This document shows, one piece after another, positions 17,035 to 26,128 of a stretch of 64,000 bases of DNA (positions within the stretch are counted from its first letter, which is position 1; each line of letters begins with the position of its first letter). A program made the position numbers and the translations under genes. The notes beneath the pieces were generated by a model. The model did no database searches and had not been told where the DNA came from. It worked only from the letters and a program-made list of their open reading frames with translations. Source of the stretch: Clostridia bacterium (GTDB taxonomy: Bacteria > Bacillota > Clostridia > UBA1381 > UBA9506). Location: assembly GCA_017416855.1 (NCBI GenBank), contig JAFQAZ010000001.1, positions 1 to 64,000 on the forward strand, written 5' to 3'.

Positions 17035-17682
17035 TTAATTTAAGGTTAAAAGCTCTGAAAAATCGTTTATATAATAATCTGTTATAGCTTTAATTTCTTC
17101 AGTATATTCCGCAGAAGATTCATCAAACACACCGCAAACGGGCATGCCGGCCTCTTTAGCGGTTTTATCTGCATTGAAATTATCATCCAGAAATAATATT
17201 TCTTCAATAGGCTTGCCGATTTTTTCTGCTGCCATCCGGTAAATGGCCGGGTCGGCCTTGGTGGTGCCAAAATCCTCGCAGGACCAAACATTTTCAAACA
17301 AATCAAATATGTCAAGACGCTTCAGGCATGGATCCAGCGTTACGTGGGGGCTGGCCGTAAGCACATGAAGGCCGGCGCCCCTAGACTTTAATTCCTTCAG
17401 TACCTCTATCACATTTTGTTTTGCCGGAATATGATAGACATATTCGTGGTAAGCGTAGGCTCCCATTTTCTCCAGCAGTTCGTCTTCCGGCATAGTAAGG
17501 CCTAAGGTTTTAAAATACTTCGCTGTGCCCTTAAAGCCCAGAGGAGTAATGATTTTCACCAGGTCCTCGCCGTAGGCAATGTTATTTTCATCTAAAATCT
17601 GCTTCATCATAGATACATAGGCAGGCATAGAGTCTACCAGCGTTCCATCAAAATCAAACAGATATGTTGTATACTTCATCAT
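17035..17682 (-). CDS. HAD-superfamily hydrolase (phosphoglycolate-phosphatase-like)
   Basis: 215 residues from ATG 17682. Motif I is LFDFDGTLVDS, motif II is the Thr in VLTASPH, and motif IV is LFLDDNFNADKTAKEAGM. The helical cap is between motifs I and II. An upstream in-frame start at 17766 would run 60 bases into the Na/Pi transporter gene; AGGTG just before 17682 supports the shorter form. The substrate is probably a small phosphate ester, not specified by sequence. Confidence 0.88.
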   Translation of the reverse strand: MMKYTTYLFDFDGTLVDSMPAYVSMMKQILDENNIAYGEDLVKIITPLGFKGTAKYFKTLGLTMPEDELLEKMGAYAYHEYVYHIPAKQNVIEVLKELKSRGAGLHVLTASPHVTLDPCLKRLDIFDLFENVWSCEDFGTTKADPAIYRMAAEKIGKPIEEILFLDDNFNADKTAKEAGMPVCGVFDESSAEYTEEIKAITDYYINDFSELLTLN

Positions 17683-17704
17683 ATTCACCTGGTTGTCGTT
17701 TTGC

Positions 17705-19465
17705 TTATGCAATATAATACTTTTGCTTATACGTTTCGTAAAGCTCGCTGAATTCTGTCTGTTCACCGCTCTTTAACTGGTTTAAATATTCGTGGGTTTC
17801 AAAGGTGTCGTTTGCAATTTCAATAAAGCATACGGCTATGTTGGAGCAATGGTCAGAAATTCTTTCGTAGTTGGTTAATAAGTCAGACAGAATAAAGCCC
17901 AGCTCCATGGTGCAATCGCCTTGGCGCAAACGGGAAATGTGACCGTTTTTGATTTTTCTCTTTAAACGGTCGATCACCTGCTCTAAAGGCTCAACACGGA
18001 ATGCGGCAGATAAATCATCTTCGGCCAAGGCTTTAACCGCCAAGTCCAGAATTTCTTCAACTGCTGCAGAAATCACAGCAATATCCTTTGTTGCCTGCTC
18101 GGAGAAAGAAATTTTCTTTGTGTGAATTTCCTGTGCGGTTTCAGCAATGTTTAACGCGTGGTCAGAAATTCGTTCAATATCGCCAATGCAATGGAGCAGT
18201 TCGGTGACTACCTTGCTATCCTTTGTTGACATTTGCTGAGAGGCAACTTTTAATAAATAGGTGCTGGTTTTATCTTCGTATTTATCAATTTTCGTTTCTA
18301 ATTCTTCAACCTCTTTAAAAATTTCGGGGTCAAAATTCTTCATCAACAAGGTTGCTTTTTCAAGAGATACCGCAGAAATAACGGCCATTTCGCAAACTAA
18401 ACCACGACATTTTGCTACAGCAAAGGAGGGCATTTTTAAGAATCTGTCATCCAAAGCAGCAAACACATCGGCTTCTTCTTCCTCTTCTTTTTTACCTTTA
18501 ATTGTTGCAACGGCCAGCTTTTCAATTAAAGAAGAGAAGGGAATCAGAATAACAGTTGACACAATATTAAATAATGTGTGCACAAAGGCAATACCTAAGG
18601 CACCAGCCGCAGCGTCCATAAATGCAAAATTTAATGCCCAATCCAACAGGTAGAACACACCAACCACCACCACAACACCAATCATTTTAATGTACAGGCA
18701 GCACATAGCCACGCGCTTGGAATCGGTGTTGCCGCTGATGGAAGAAATAATTGGGGTAACGGTTGTACCGATATTCTGCCCCAAAATAACCGGAATAGCC
18801 GTGGAGTAGGGAATCACACAGGAGATGGAAAGGGCCTGCAGAATACCAACCGATGCAGAAGAGGACTGGATAATCGCCGTAAAGATAAGACCCACCAAAA
18901 TACCCATGATGGGATTGGAGAACATGGTGAGAATGCTCTTAAAGGTCTCGTTATCTCTCAGGCCTTCCATCGCACCGCTCATAGCATCCATGCCAAACAT
19001 TAAGATGGCAAAACCGATTAAAATCGTACCGGTGTTCTTGCGATTGTCATCTTTGGCAGTAGCCGTCATTAAAAAGCCAATTGCGGCCAGAATCGGGGTA
19101 AAGGATTCCGGTTTGAACAAGCGGATGAGAATAGCAGTACCTTTAATATCAGCGGTACTCAAGAGCCAGGCCGTAACGGTGGTACCAATGTTGGCACCCA
19201 TAATCACGCTGATGGTTTGTCCCAGCTTCATAATACCGGAGTTTACAAAACCAACCAGCATAACGGTTGTGGCAGAAGAAGACTGAATGATTGCCGTGAC
19301 CACAAGACCAAGGAGAAACCCTCTCCATCTTTTAGAGGTCATTCTGGCCAGCACAGATTCCAACTTGCCGCCGGCTAAGCTTTTTAAGCTGTCACCCATT
19401 AAATCCATGCCGTATAAGAACAGGATTAAACCGCCTATTAAACTCAAAATCGGAAAAATGAACAT
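17705..19465 (-). CDS. Na/Pi cotransporter (NptA/PhoU fusion type)
   Basis: 586 residues. The first half has two inverted transmembrane repeats with the hallmark QSSSATT (about 61-67) and QSSSAS (about 198-203). The second half (about 355-580) is a PhoU-like helical bundle. Such fusion proteins import phosphate with sodium or adjust phosphate export and are common in Firmicutes. It lies upstream of the HAD gene on the same strand, 22 bases apart. Confidence 0.93.
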   Translation of the reverse strand: MFIFPILSLIGGLILFLYGMDLMGDSLKSLAGGKLESVLARMTSKRWRGFLLGLVVTAIIQSSSATTVMLVGFVNSGIMKLGQTISVIMGANIGTTVTAWLLSTADIKGTAILIRLFKPESFTPILAAIGFLMTATAKDDNRKNTGTILIGFAILMFGMDAMSGAMEGLRDNETFKSILTMFSNPIMGILVGLIFTAIIQSSSASVGILQALSISCVIPYSTAIPVILGQNIGTTVTPIISSISGNTDSKRVAMCCLYIKMIGVVVVVGVFYLLDWALNFAFMDAAAGALGIAFVHTLFNIVSTVILIPFSSLIEKLAVATIKGKKEEEEEADVFAALDDRFLKMPSFAVAKCRGLVCEMAVISAVSLEKATLLMKNFDPEIFKEVEELETKIDKYEDKTSTYLLKVASQQMSTKDSKVVTELLHCIGDIERISDHALNIAETAQEIHTKKISFSEQATKDIAVISAAVEEILDLAVKALAEDDLSAAFRVEPLEQVIDRLKRKIKNGHISRLRQGDCTMELGFILSDLLTNYERISDHCSNIAVCFIEIANDTFETHEYLNQLKSGEQTEFSELYETYKQKYYIA

Positions 19466-19509
19466 AATATCCCCCTACCCATTTTTTCTTATTTTAATAT
19501 ATACCGAAA

Positions 19510-20769
19510 TTATCCTATTTTAATCATATCTCTTAAACGGAGCAATGTCAATCTTTTTCTCATGTACGGAGAAAATTTTGTACAATTTTCGAATAATTTT
19601 TCGTTTTTACCAATATCTGCCACCGTTATTTTGCATCCGGCCCGCTTCATAGCCTCCTTGCAGGTTTCGTAAGAGGGTACACTCTTAATAATTTCTACAA
19701 TTTGAGGCCATTTATTCTTTAAGTCATCTTTATCCACATCATCAATGATGTTTTCCGGCTCGTTCAGATTGCGAACCTCTTCTGCCATTTCGCCATAAAA
19801 GGCATACACTTCCTCCCAGTTAACGATTTCATTTTGGGTGTCAATGGTCTCTTTTTCTGCAAGCTCCTGATAAAATTTCAGCATAGCCAGCGTGCAAACG
19901 CCAATGTCATCGCCGTGGAAATTGGGCAGAATGCCGTCACGCAGTTCCACACATTCAATCAGATGGGAAATAATGTGTTCGCTACCACTGGCAGGACGGG
20001 AATTTTGTGCAAAGCTCATTCCAATGCCGGTTTTTAAAAGTGCTTCAAAAATTTTGCCGGCGGTATATTCATCGTTGGCGGTTACCTTATCAGCCATTTC
20101 CATGAGCTCATCCACGGCATCCCGGGTTAAAGAGGCAATTTTTTCGCAGTAATATTCTCCTGTTAACAGTGTGGATATCTGCCAGTCCACCAACCCTACA
20201 TATTTGGCTACCATATCGCCAAAGCCAGCTGATTTCAGTTCGCCCGGTGCCGCTGCCAGGATTTTAGTATCGCCAATAACCACCTCGGGGCTTTTGGCGG
20301 CATAGGTTGCTTTGAATCCGTTGCAGACAATGGGAGAGCCGTAAGAAGCAAAGCCATCCATTGAGGGGGCTGTTGCAAAAATGCACAGTTTTTTATCCTG
20401 TCTGGCGGCGGCCAGACGGCAAATGTCGTTTAAGGAACCTGTTCCGACTGATAGCACAGAAATATCCTTGCCGGCAATTAAGGCTTCCACGGCTTCTACC
20501 TCTTCCATAGTGGCAAGACGCAGATTTTCATACAGCTTGTAAGTCACAGAAAAGTCCTTCAGGCTTTTCGTAATGCCCTCTGCCGCCTTCATGGTGTTTT
20601 CATCGGCTACCAGCAGAAGATTCTGTGAAAAACCGTTTCTCTTTAAAATTTCACCCACCCGATGAACAGCACCGGAGGAAATTTCAATATCGCAAATGGC
20701 GGTTTCGTGTTTTTTGCCACAGTCACAGCCCTGTTTAAAGTCTGCAATAATGTTCAGAATGTTTGACAT
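19510..20769 (-). CDS. sn-Glycerol-1-phosphate dehydrogenase (AraM/EgsA type)
   Basis: 419 residues of the iron-containing-alcohol-dehydrogenase fold. Seen are the NAD-binding loop SVGTGSLNDICR (about 105-116), TAPSMDGFASYGSP, and candidate metal ligands Asp in AGFGDMVAKY, His in SGSEHIISH and His in NFHGDDIGV. The enzyme reduces dihydroxyacetone phosphate to glycerol-1-phosphate, which in Bacillus feeds heptaprenylglyceryl phosphate. The C-terminal extra of about 60 residues is typical of bacterial AraM. A separate promoter lies at 20817-20845. Confidence 0.9.
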   Translation of the reverse strand: MSNILNIIADFKQGCDCGKKHETAICDIEISSGAVHRVGEILKRNGFSQNLLLVADENTMKAAEGITKSLKDFSVTYKLYENLRLATMEEVEAVEALIAGKDISVLSVGTGSLNDICRLAAARQDKKLCIFATAPSMDGFASYGSPIVCNGFKATYAAKSPEVVIGDTKILAAAPGELKSAGFGDMVAKYVGLVDWQISTLLTGEYYCEKIASLTRDAVDELMEMADKVTANDEYTAGKIFEALLKTGIGMSFAQNSRPASGSEHIISHLIECVELRDGILPNFHGDDIGVCTLAMLKFYQELAEKETIDTQNEIVNWEEVYAFYGEMAEEVRNLNEPENIIDDVDKDDLKNKWPQIVEIIKSVPSYETCKEAMKRAGCKITVADIGKNEKLFENCTKFSPYMRKRLTLLRLRDMIKIG

Positions 20770-20816
20770 AGTTTATCTCTCCAAAATGTTATTTATATCG
20801 AATGTAAACCAAGAAA

Positions 20817-20845
20817 ATTATACCATATTCAAAGGAAAAAGGCAA
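20817..20845 (-). promoter_or_regulatory. Promoter of the glycerol-1-phosphate dehydrogenase gene
   Basis: On the minus strand: TTGCCT (20840-20845), 17-base spacer, TATAAT (20817-20822). The -35 lies in the 3' arm of the agcS terminator. Confidence 0.6.
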
Positions 20846-20868
20846 CTTCCATCAGGAAATTGCCTTTA
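20834..20868 (-). terminator. Terminator of agcS
   Basis: The stem AAAGGCAATTTCC / GGAAGTTGCCTTT, with one mismatch, is followed by a T-rich tail on the minus strand, just past the agcS stop. Confidence 0.75.
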
Positions 20869-20874
20869 AAATTT

Positions 20875-22389
20875 TTATAGTCTTTTTTCTTCCTCTTCCT
20901 GCACATTTGGGAAAGCGGAAAGCATCGGTTTAATGTCTTTGTGTTTTAAGTTTCTGTCTACATAGTTTCTTGTAATCTTAACCACCAGACCGGAAAGGGC
21001 AAGCACACCAATCAGGTTAGGCACCATCATCAGGCCGTTAAAGGTATCGGAAATATCCCAGGCGAGAGAGGAGGTTAGCAGAGCACCTAAGAAAATCATA
21101 ATCAGGTGGATCACCTTATAAAGCGTTGTTGACTTTGTGCCGAAGAGATATTCCCAGGCCTTTGAGCCGTAATGATCCCAGCCTAAAACTGTTGTAAAAG
21201 CAAACATTAAAATGGCAATGGCGATAAACCGCTCACCCCACACGCCAAAGATAGTGGAAAAAGCCTTTGCCACAAGGTTTGCATCGGTTGCGCCCTGCAT
21301 CAGGGCACCGGTATGTAAGTCGATGACACCAGAGGTCAGAACAACCAATGCTGTCATGGTGCACACCACCATAGTATCGGCAAACACCTCAAAAATACCC
21401 CAAAGGCCCTGACGGACAGGTTCCACAACGTTGGAGTTAGAGTGTACCATAACGGAGGAACCAAGACCGGCCTCGTTGGAGAATACCCCTCGTTTACAAC
21501 CTAAGGTTACAATTTCTTTCACAGCAATACCGGCAACACCGCCCCAAACAGCAGGGCCGGTAAAGGCATATTTAAAGATAGCGGCAAATGCCGGGCCAAC
21601 GGTGCTGTAATTAACACCAATCACAATAAGGCTTCCTAAAACAAAGAGAATCACCATAAAAGGCACAATCTTTTCAGCAAAAGCAGCAATTCGTTTTAAG
21701 CCACCCAGAATAATCAGTGCCGCAATGACAACCAGCACAATGCCGATGATCAGATGATACATTGTCACATCGCCAAAGGGAATTGCTTCTAAAGAAGAAA
21801 TTTTGAAGGCATCTACCATATTCACAACAATTTTGTTAATTTGTCCCATAGCACCGATGCCAAAAGATGCTAAAATGCAAAAAACAGAGAACAGTACCGC
21901 CAGAGTTTTACCAATCCATTGACAGCCCTTCATACGGCCAAGACCGTCTCTTAAGTAATACATCGCGCCACCGGACCACTCGCCGTTTGCATTTTTTCTT
22001 CTGTAATAAATACCAAGAACATTTTCGGAATAGTTTGTCATCATACCGAGAAATGCTGCAATCCACATCCAGAATACCGCACCTGGTCCACCACCTACAA
22101 TAGCCGCGGCCACACCGGCAATGTTCCCGACACCAATGGTTGCGGCAAGAGCTGTACAAAGGGCCTGAAACTGGGAAATGGATTTGTCTTTTACATGCCC
22201 CGAAACATCCTTGTGGAAAATCTTGCCGATGGTTTCAGCAAACCAGTGTTTAATATGTGTAACCTGAAAAACACCGGTCATTACTGTCATAATCAGACCC
22301 GTCGCCAGGAGCAGGTATAAACCGTTCCCCCACACAAAATTGTTGACCTCGGTATTAAAACCTGTCAATGCCTCAAAAAAGTTTACCAT
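20875..22389 (-). CDS. agcS: Sodium:alanine/glycine symporter (AGCS family)
   Basis: 504 residues with about eleven transmembrane helices. The AGCS signatures are present: ATIGVGNIAGVAAAIVGGGPGAVFWMW (shown here as a family hallmark at about 85-111), GGAMYYLRDGLG and FSNEAGLGSS. It imports glycine or alanine with sodium. The tandem glycine riboswitch and terminator directly upstream argue for glycine as substrate. The usual outcome of this arrangement is control of uptake or efflux in step with glycine level. Confidence 0.93.
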   Translation of the reverse strand: MVNFFEALTGFNTEVNNFVWGNGLYLLLATGLIMTVMTGVFQVTHIKHWFAETIGKIFHKDVSGHVKDKSISQFQALCTALAATIGVGNIAGVAAAIVGGGPGAVFWMWIAAFLGMMTNYSENVLGIYYRRKNANGEWSGGAMYYLRDGLGRMKGCQWIGKTLAVLFSVFCILASFGIGAMGQINKIVVNMVDAFKISSLEAIPFGDVTMYHLIIGIVLVVIAALIILGGLKRIAAFAEKIVPFMVILFVLGSLIVIGVNYSTVGPAFAAIFKYAFTGPAVWGGVAGIAVKEIVTLGCKRGVFSNEAGLGSSVMVHSNSNVVEPVRQGLWGIFEVFADTMVVCTMTALVVLTSGVIDLHTGALMQGATDANLVAKAFSTIFGVWGERFIAIAILMFAFTTVLGWDHYGSKAWEYLFGTKSTTLYKVIHLIMIFLGALLTSSLAWDISDTFNGLMMVPNLIGVLALSGLVVKITRNYVDRNLKHKDIKPMLSAFPNVQEEEEKRL

Positions 22390-22421
22390 GTTTTTTCCTC
22401 CTCTTTTGGGCTAAATAAAGC

Positions 22422-22454
22422 AAAAAACGGAGTTTTTGCATAACAAAAACTCCG
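22422..22454 (-). terminator. Expression-platform terminator of the glycine riboswitch
   Basis: On the minus strand, CGGAGTTTTTG / CAAAAACTCCG (22444-22454 and 22428-22438) is followed by TTTTTTGC. The GGAG of its stem can alternatively pair upstream, giving a switchable structure between the aptamers and the agcS start. Confidence 0.8.
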
Positions 22455-22482
22455 CACAAAAAAGCCGTCTAAAACCTTTTTT

Positions 22483-22655
22483 CTCCGTCCTTTTGCCTGA
22501 GAGATTAACCCCATAGAGGTTTTACACCTTCGGCATCCTTTTGATTCTTTTTAAGAATCGGACTTCTCCGGAGTGCTATCTGTGAACAGTCATTGCTGTC
22601 GCGCCTGAGAGCATTACTCCTTCGGCAAGGCATTTTCGCCTTTCTCCTGCACACT
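22483..22655 (-). ncRNA. Tandem glycine riboswitch (gcvT type)
   Basis: Read on the minus strand, two aptamers follow one another. The first runs from GGAGAAAGGCG through GCCGAAGGAG to CTCTCAGGC. The second runs from CCGGAGAAGTCC through GCCGAAGGTG to CTCTCAGGC and AAAGGACGGAG. The repeated GCCGAAGG and CTCTCAGGC blocks are the conserved glycine-binding core. The second aptamer leads straight into the terminator before agcS. Confidence 0.95.
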
Positions 22656-22684
22656 TCACTTAGCTCAAATATTAAATTATACAT

Positions 22685-22713
22685 AGTATACTCTTGTTTT
22701 TGCAGTTTGTCAA
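22685..22713 (-). promoter_or_regulatory. Promoter of the riboswitch-agcS unit
   Basis: On the minus strand: TTGACA (22708-22713), 17-base spacer, TATACT (22685-22690), about 30 bases before the first aptamer. Confidence 0.85.
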
Positions 22714-22732
22714 GGGTTTTGCATAAAACTGT

Positions 22733-23611
22733 TCAGCGAATCAAACCTTCTCTTAAAATTTCCGATTCTTCCTTCAGAATTCTTTCACCGTCGAACAGGA
22801 AGCCGCCGGTGTCTTGGCCGGTTTTACCGCCATTTTTAAGGTAAGCCTTCATGGCACGACGCATGCTGGTGTCTTCCGGCAGATTATCGGGATTGCCATC
22901 GTAATACACCCCAAATAATCGCCAGCATTCAGAAAAGCTCGGATCGTCAAAATGCTGAAACAGTACATAGTCCTTAGCAAAGGCAAAGGTGTTGGAATTT
23001 TCTTTAAACACGGTGCCGCGATAGTCGGGATTGAGCAGCCAGGAACAGCAACGAAAGGCCGTATATTCCCCGTGGGTGTGTTCAAAAAAGTCGTATGCCA
23101 GTTTATAGGATTTCATCACATCTTCATAGTAAAGAGGGCCGCAGGAGGGAATGTGAACATCCAATGCATACACGCCATTTTTATATTTACGGCGGATGAA
23201 ATGCAACCGGCCCAGATGAAAGATAACAGCCTCGTAAAAGTTTTCAAACCAGGTAAACACAAAGGTACCCCAAATGCCTTTTACTTCTTTACATTCAATG
23301 AGCTTGTTCACAATGTCGTGAGCCGTTGCCCAGAAAATATCCTCCTTAACACCGCGCTGCAAATAGCGGTCCCGGGCCATGTCGGCGCAGGAACACAGCA
23401 AAACCATTTCCAGAGTATAAACGTGGACACCTAAGGGTTCGGCAAATTGCTCCGCCTTCTTAGCGATATCAGAAAAAGGACGGTGCCAGATAATCATTTC
23501 TACCAGTTCTTGATATTCTTCGGTATCTTTAACCTTTTCATAAGCTTCTATGAGAACCGGCACAGCGTCTGCCGGCATATTTGTTTTTTTCGCAAATTCC
23601 TGAATGTCCAT
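22733..23611 (-). CDS. DUF5596/GNAT-like acyltransferase-domain protein
   Basis: 292 residues. The N-terminal half is helical. The C-terminal half has YALDVHIPSCGPL (about 148-160), then HTHGEYTAFRCCSWLLNP (about 183-200), which fit the pattern of the two-part 'acyltransferase domain-containing' proteins of Clostridia. No strong catalytic residue is evident. The family's substrate is not known to me. It stands alone between the riboswitch promoter and the deacetylase gene. Confidence 0.5.
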   Translation of the reverse strand: MDIQEFAKKTNMPADAVPVLIEAYEKVKDTEEYQELVEMIIWHRPFSDIAKKAEQFAEPLGVHVYTLEMVLLCSCADMARDRYLQRGVKEDIFWATAHDIVNKLIECKEVKGIWGTFVFTWFENFYEAVIFHLGRLHFIRRKYKNGVYALDVHIPSCGPLYYEDVMKSYKLAYDFFEHTHGEYTAFRCCSWLLNPDYRGTVFKENSNTFAFAKDYVLFQHFDDPSFSECWRLFGVYYDGNPDNLPEDTSMRRAMKAYLKNGGKTGQDTGGFLFDGERILKEESEILREGLIR

Positions 23612-23665
23612 CGTAATCCTCCCAAAGCGTTATCAGATTTTTCTTGTCCTGCAATTTCTAAAAGA

Positions 23666-24409
23666 TTAACGGTCTAACAGAACCTCTTTGTTGGTGCCGT
23701 AAAAAATATCCTCTTTTCCGCTTATAAGGCGGCAAAATTCTTCAAAGCCTTCCCAACCATCGGACCGCATATCAAATTCATAAGCGTGGCCCCAGATGTA
23801 AAGCAGAGCTGGCTCATCGGTTTCGAGGTCTAAAAACCGTTGTGCGGTTTCCATCATCACGTCCCAGTTTCTATGGGGATATAAGGTGCCCTGCAGACGG
23901 TGCAGGTCTTTTGGTACGGAAAAGCTGCCGGTGGTGGCAGTACAACGGGCATAGCGGATGCCGGTGTGGTTTTTGATTAATTCAATCGACCTGTCATCCA
24001 CAAATCTGTCTCCAATGGGGTAGGCCATACCGCACACTTCATAACCCATCATGTCTGAAAGCGCCAATCGGTCTTCTTCTACCTGACGAATCACCTCTTC
24101 GTCAGAAAAATCAATGAGCCGGCGGTGATTTATAGTATGGGCCGCAATTTCGTGCCCCTGATAAATGGCCTGTATGTTCTCTTTAGGTAAACGGTAGTGT
24201 GTCACATGGCCTGGCTCATCCGTTCTGCCATCGTGCCATACCCATTTTCCATCCTTTTGTATGAATGCATTTTCGTCCCCGAACCGGCCGGAAGAAAGGT
24301 TAAAGGTGGCCTTTAACCCATATGTATTTAAAATTTCAATCAAACGAATGTCTTGCGTTACGCCATCATCAAAGCTGAAAGTAATGGCTTTTGTTTTTCC
24401 GTTAAACAT
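23666..24409 (-). CDS. Polysaccharide deacetylase family protein (NodB fold)
   Basis: 247 residues without a signal peptide. The metal-binding motif 1 is TFSFDDGVTQD (two adjacent Asp), and motif 2 is HEIAAHTINHRRL (H-x4-H). Later motifs are AYPIGDR and LYIWGHAYEFD. The lack of a signal peptide suggests a cytoplasmic substrate such as an acetylated sugar or oligosaccharide rather than cell-wall chitin or peptidoglycan. Confidence 0.88.
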   Translation of the reverse strand: MFNGKTKAITFSFDDGVTQDIRLIEILNTYGLKATFNLSSGRFGDENAFIQKDGKWVWHDGRTDEPGHVTHYRLPKENIQAIYQGHEIAAHTINHRRLIDFSDEEVIRQVEEDRLALSDMMGYEVCGMAYPIGDRFVDDRSIELIKNHTGIRYARCTATTGSFSVPKDLHRLQGTLYPHRNWDVMMETAQRFLDLETDEPALLYIWGHAYEFDMRSDGWEGFEEFCRLISGKEDIFYGTNKEVLLDR

Positions 24410-24512
24410 AAGTGTTCCTCCTGTGTTAGCTTCAAGAATATTGTATCACAAGCAACTGCCGGTTGCAAGTCTTTGCGAAAAATCGTAAAGTGTTTCATGG
24501 GAAACACAGAGA

Positions 24513-25193
24513 CTATAAGACAACCGGCACAAAATCGTTTATGACCACATTGCCGGGCGTAACGTTGCAATCTAACGCCAACACCTTCACACCGGCACGG
24601 GCGGCCGCCCGCAAGGCCTCGCCAAAAGCAGGATGTGTTTCGTCATTGGGTGAAAATTGTGTAATGCCCTTCATTTGAATCACAAACACAACCCAGGCGC
24701 AAAACCCTGCCTCTTTGGCGGCAATCAGCTCGTTAAGGTGTTTAACGCCCCGTTCTGTGGGAGCATCGGGGAACAGAGCAACATTGTCTTTTTCCAATGT
24801 AACGCCTTTTACTTCAATGAAATGTTTCTGTCCGTCCGCTTCTGCATAAAAATCAAACCGGGAATTTTTAAAGGAGGTTTCCGGTTTAAGCAACGTACAG
24901 TTTGTGAAGAAATTACCGGCTTTTACCCATTCAAAGAATAAACGGTTGGGCGCCTGGCTATCCATATTAATCAGCCGGTCGCCTTTATACACCGACACCA
25001 AATCATATTTTGTTTTGCGCTCCGGCTTCTCTGATTCTTCCAACAAGACGGAGGCTCCCGGCACCAAAAGCTCCCAGCACCGACCGGTGTTTTTTACGTG
25101 GGCTACTACAGAAAGGCCATCTATATCCACATGGGCAATAAAACGGTTGGGGCGACTTTCGAAGATTGCCGGACAAATGTTTTTATAATGCAT
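24513..25193 (-). CDS. sfsA: SfsA family DNA-binding protein/nuclease
   Basis: 226 residues. Typical features are the N-terminal RPNRFIAHVDIDG, HVKNTGRCWELLVPG, FYAEADGQKHFIEVKGVTLE with the nuclease-like Glu-x-Lys, and FPDAPTERGVKHLNELI. The family was named for sugar fermentation stimulation; a nuclease activity is proposed for E. coli. The gene is divergent from rubrerythrin. Confidence 0.95.
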   Translation of the reverse strand: MHYKNICPAIFESRPNRFIAHVDIDGLSVVAHVKNTGRCWELLVPGASVLLEESEKPERKTKYDLVSVYKGDRLINMDSQAPNRLFFEWVKAGNFFTNCTLLKPETSFKNSRFDFYAEADGQKHFIEVKGVTLEKDNVALFPDAPTERGVKHLNELIAAKEAGFCAWVVFVIQMKGITQFSPNDETHPAFGEALRAAARAGVKVLALDCNVTPGNVVINDFVPVVL

Positions 25194-25318
25194 AGCCTGT
25201 TTCTCCTACTGTTTTTTTGCATTGTACCACGGTCTTTTTCGTTTGTCAATAAAATTGGTATAGAAAGACAAAAATGGGATAAAATAATAAAAAATTATAC
25301 CGAAAGGATGTCAGAATA

Positions 25319-25852
25319 ATGAATTTGGAAGGAACAAAAACTGAACAAAATCTGCGTACCGCTTTTGCCGGAGAATCTCAGGCACGAAATAAATATACCT
25401 ATTTTGCCGAAGCGGCCAAAAAGGAAGGGTACGAACAAATTGCCGAGATTTTCCGTCTTACGGCAGATAACGAAAAGGAGCACGCCAAAATATGGTTTAA
25501 ACTGCTGGGGGGTATAAAAGATACGAAAGGGAATCTGGAAAACGGTGCCGACGGTGAACACAGCGAGTGGACAGAAATGTATGCTGAATTTGAAAAAACG
25601 GCTAGAGAAGAGGGCTTTGAGTCCATTGCCAAGCTGTTTGCCCAGGTAGGTGCCATTGAAAAAGAGCACGAGGAACGCTACAGAGCCCTGATTGCCAATC
25701 TGGAAAAGAAAGAAGTATTCAAAAAACCGGAAGAACAAATATGGATATGCCGGAATTGCGGGCATATTCACAAAGGCGCCGAGGCCCCGGTGGTTTGCCC
25801 GGTGTGCGCCCATCCCCAGGCGTATTTTGAACTAAGAAGCAAGAATTACTGA
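25319..25852 (+). CDS. rbr: Rubrerythrin (classical order)
   Basis: 177 residues. The ferritin-like diiron domain is N-terminal, with [27 protein letters not shown] and [11 protein letters not shown] supplying the Glu/His ligands. The rubredoxin-like domain is C-terminal ([10 protein letters not shown]...[11 protein letters not shown]). It reduces hydrogen peroxide in anaerobes using electrons from NAD(P)H via rubredoxin. No PerR-type box like those at 41113 and 51456 was seen upstream. Confidence 0.95.
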   Translation: MNLEGTKTEQNLRTAFAGESQARNKYTYFAEAAKKEGYEQIAEIFRLTADNEKEHAKIWFKLLGGIKDTKGNLENGADGEHSEWTEMYAEFEKTAREEGFESIAKLFAQVGAIEKEHEERYRALIANLEKKEVFKKPEEQIWICRNCGHIHKGAEAPVVCPVCAHPQAYFELRSKNY

Positions 25853-25993
25853 TCAAAAGGGGATGTAAAAAAAGTCCAGACCGCAAAAAGGCAGGAAAAC
25901 AATAACGATGGATAGGCAATTCAGTACAAAATTGGTAAAGCAATGTTGAAAAATTTCATTTTATTCAATTTTTCTATATTTTAAATCCTTTTT

Positions 25994-26070
25994 GCTACGA
26001 ACAAACTTCACCGCTTGCAGTACCATCGTACAGCTTCGGGACTCAGTTTGTCCATTCTGGAACGTTTTTT
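25994..26070 (-). repeat. Dispersed repeat, copy A
   Basis: On the minus strand it reads TGGACAAACTGAGTCCC, GAAGCTGTAC, GGTACTGCAAGCGG, TGAAGTTTGTTC. It is closely related to the copies at 40046 and 49783. It lies in the 276-base gap after rubrerythrin, which otherwise holds only AT-rich sequence and the terminator at its end. Confidence 0.7.
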
Positions 26071-26088
26071 CCTAGCCCCTCAAAATAC

Positions 26089-26125
26089 AAAAGGCGATGT
26101 AAAAAATTTTTTTACATCGCCTTTT
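26089..26125. terminator. Bidirectional terminator
   Basis: AAAAGGCGATGTAAAAAA pairs perfectly with TTTTTTACATCGCCTTTT. It is placed just past the minus-strand gene ending at 26129. A related half-site, GGGGATGTAAAAAA, lies at about 25859. Confidence 0.85.
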
Positions 26126-26128
26126 AGC

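Noticed and set aside
17683-17766. Longer N-terminus for the HAD hydrolase
   Set aside because: It would overlap the Na/Pi transporter gene and lies upstream of the ribosome site at 17682.
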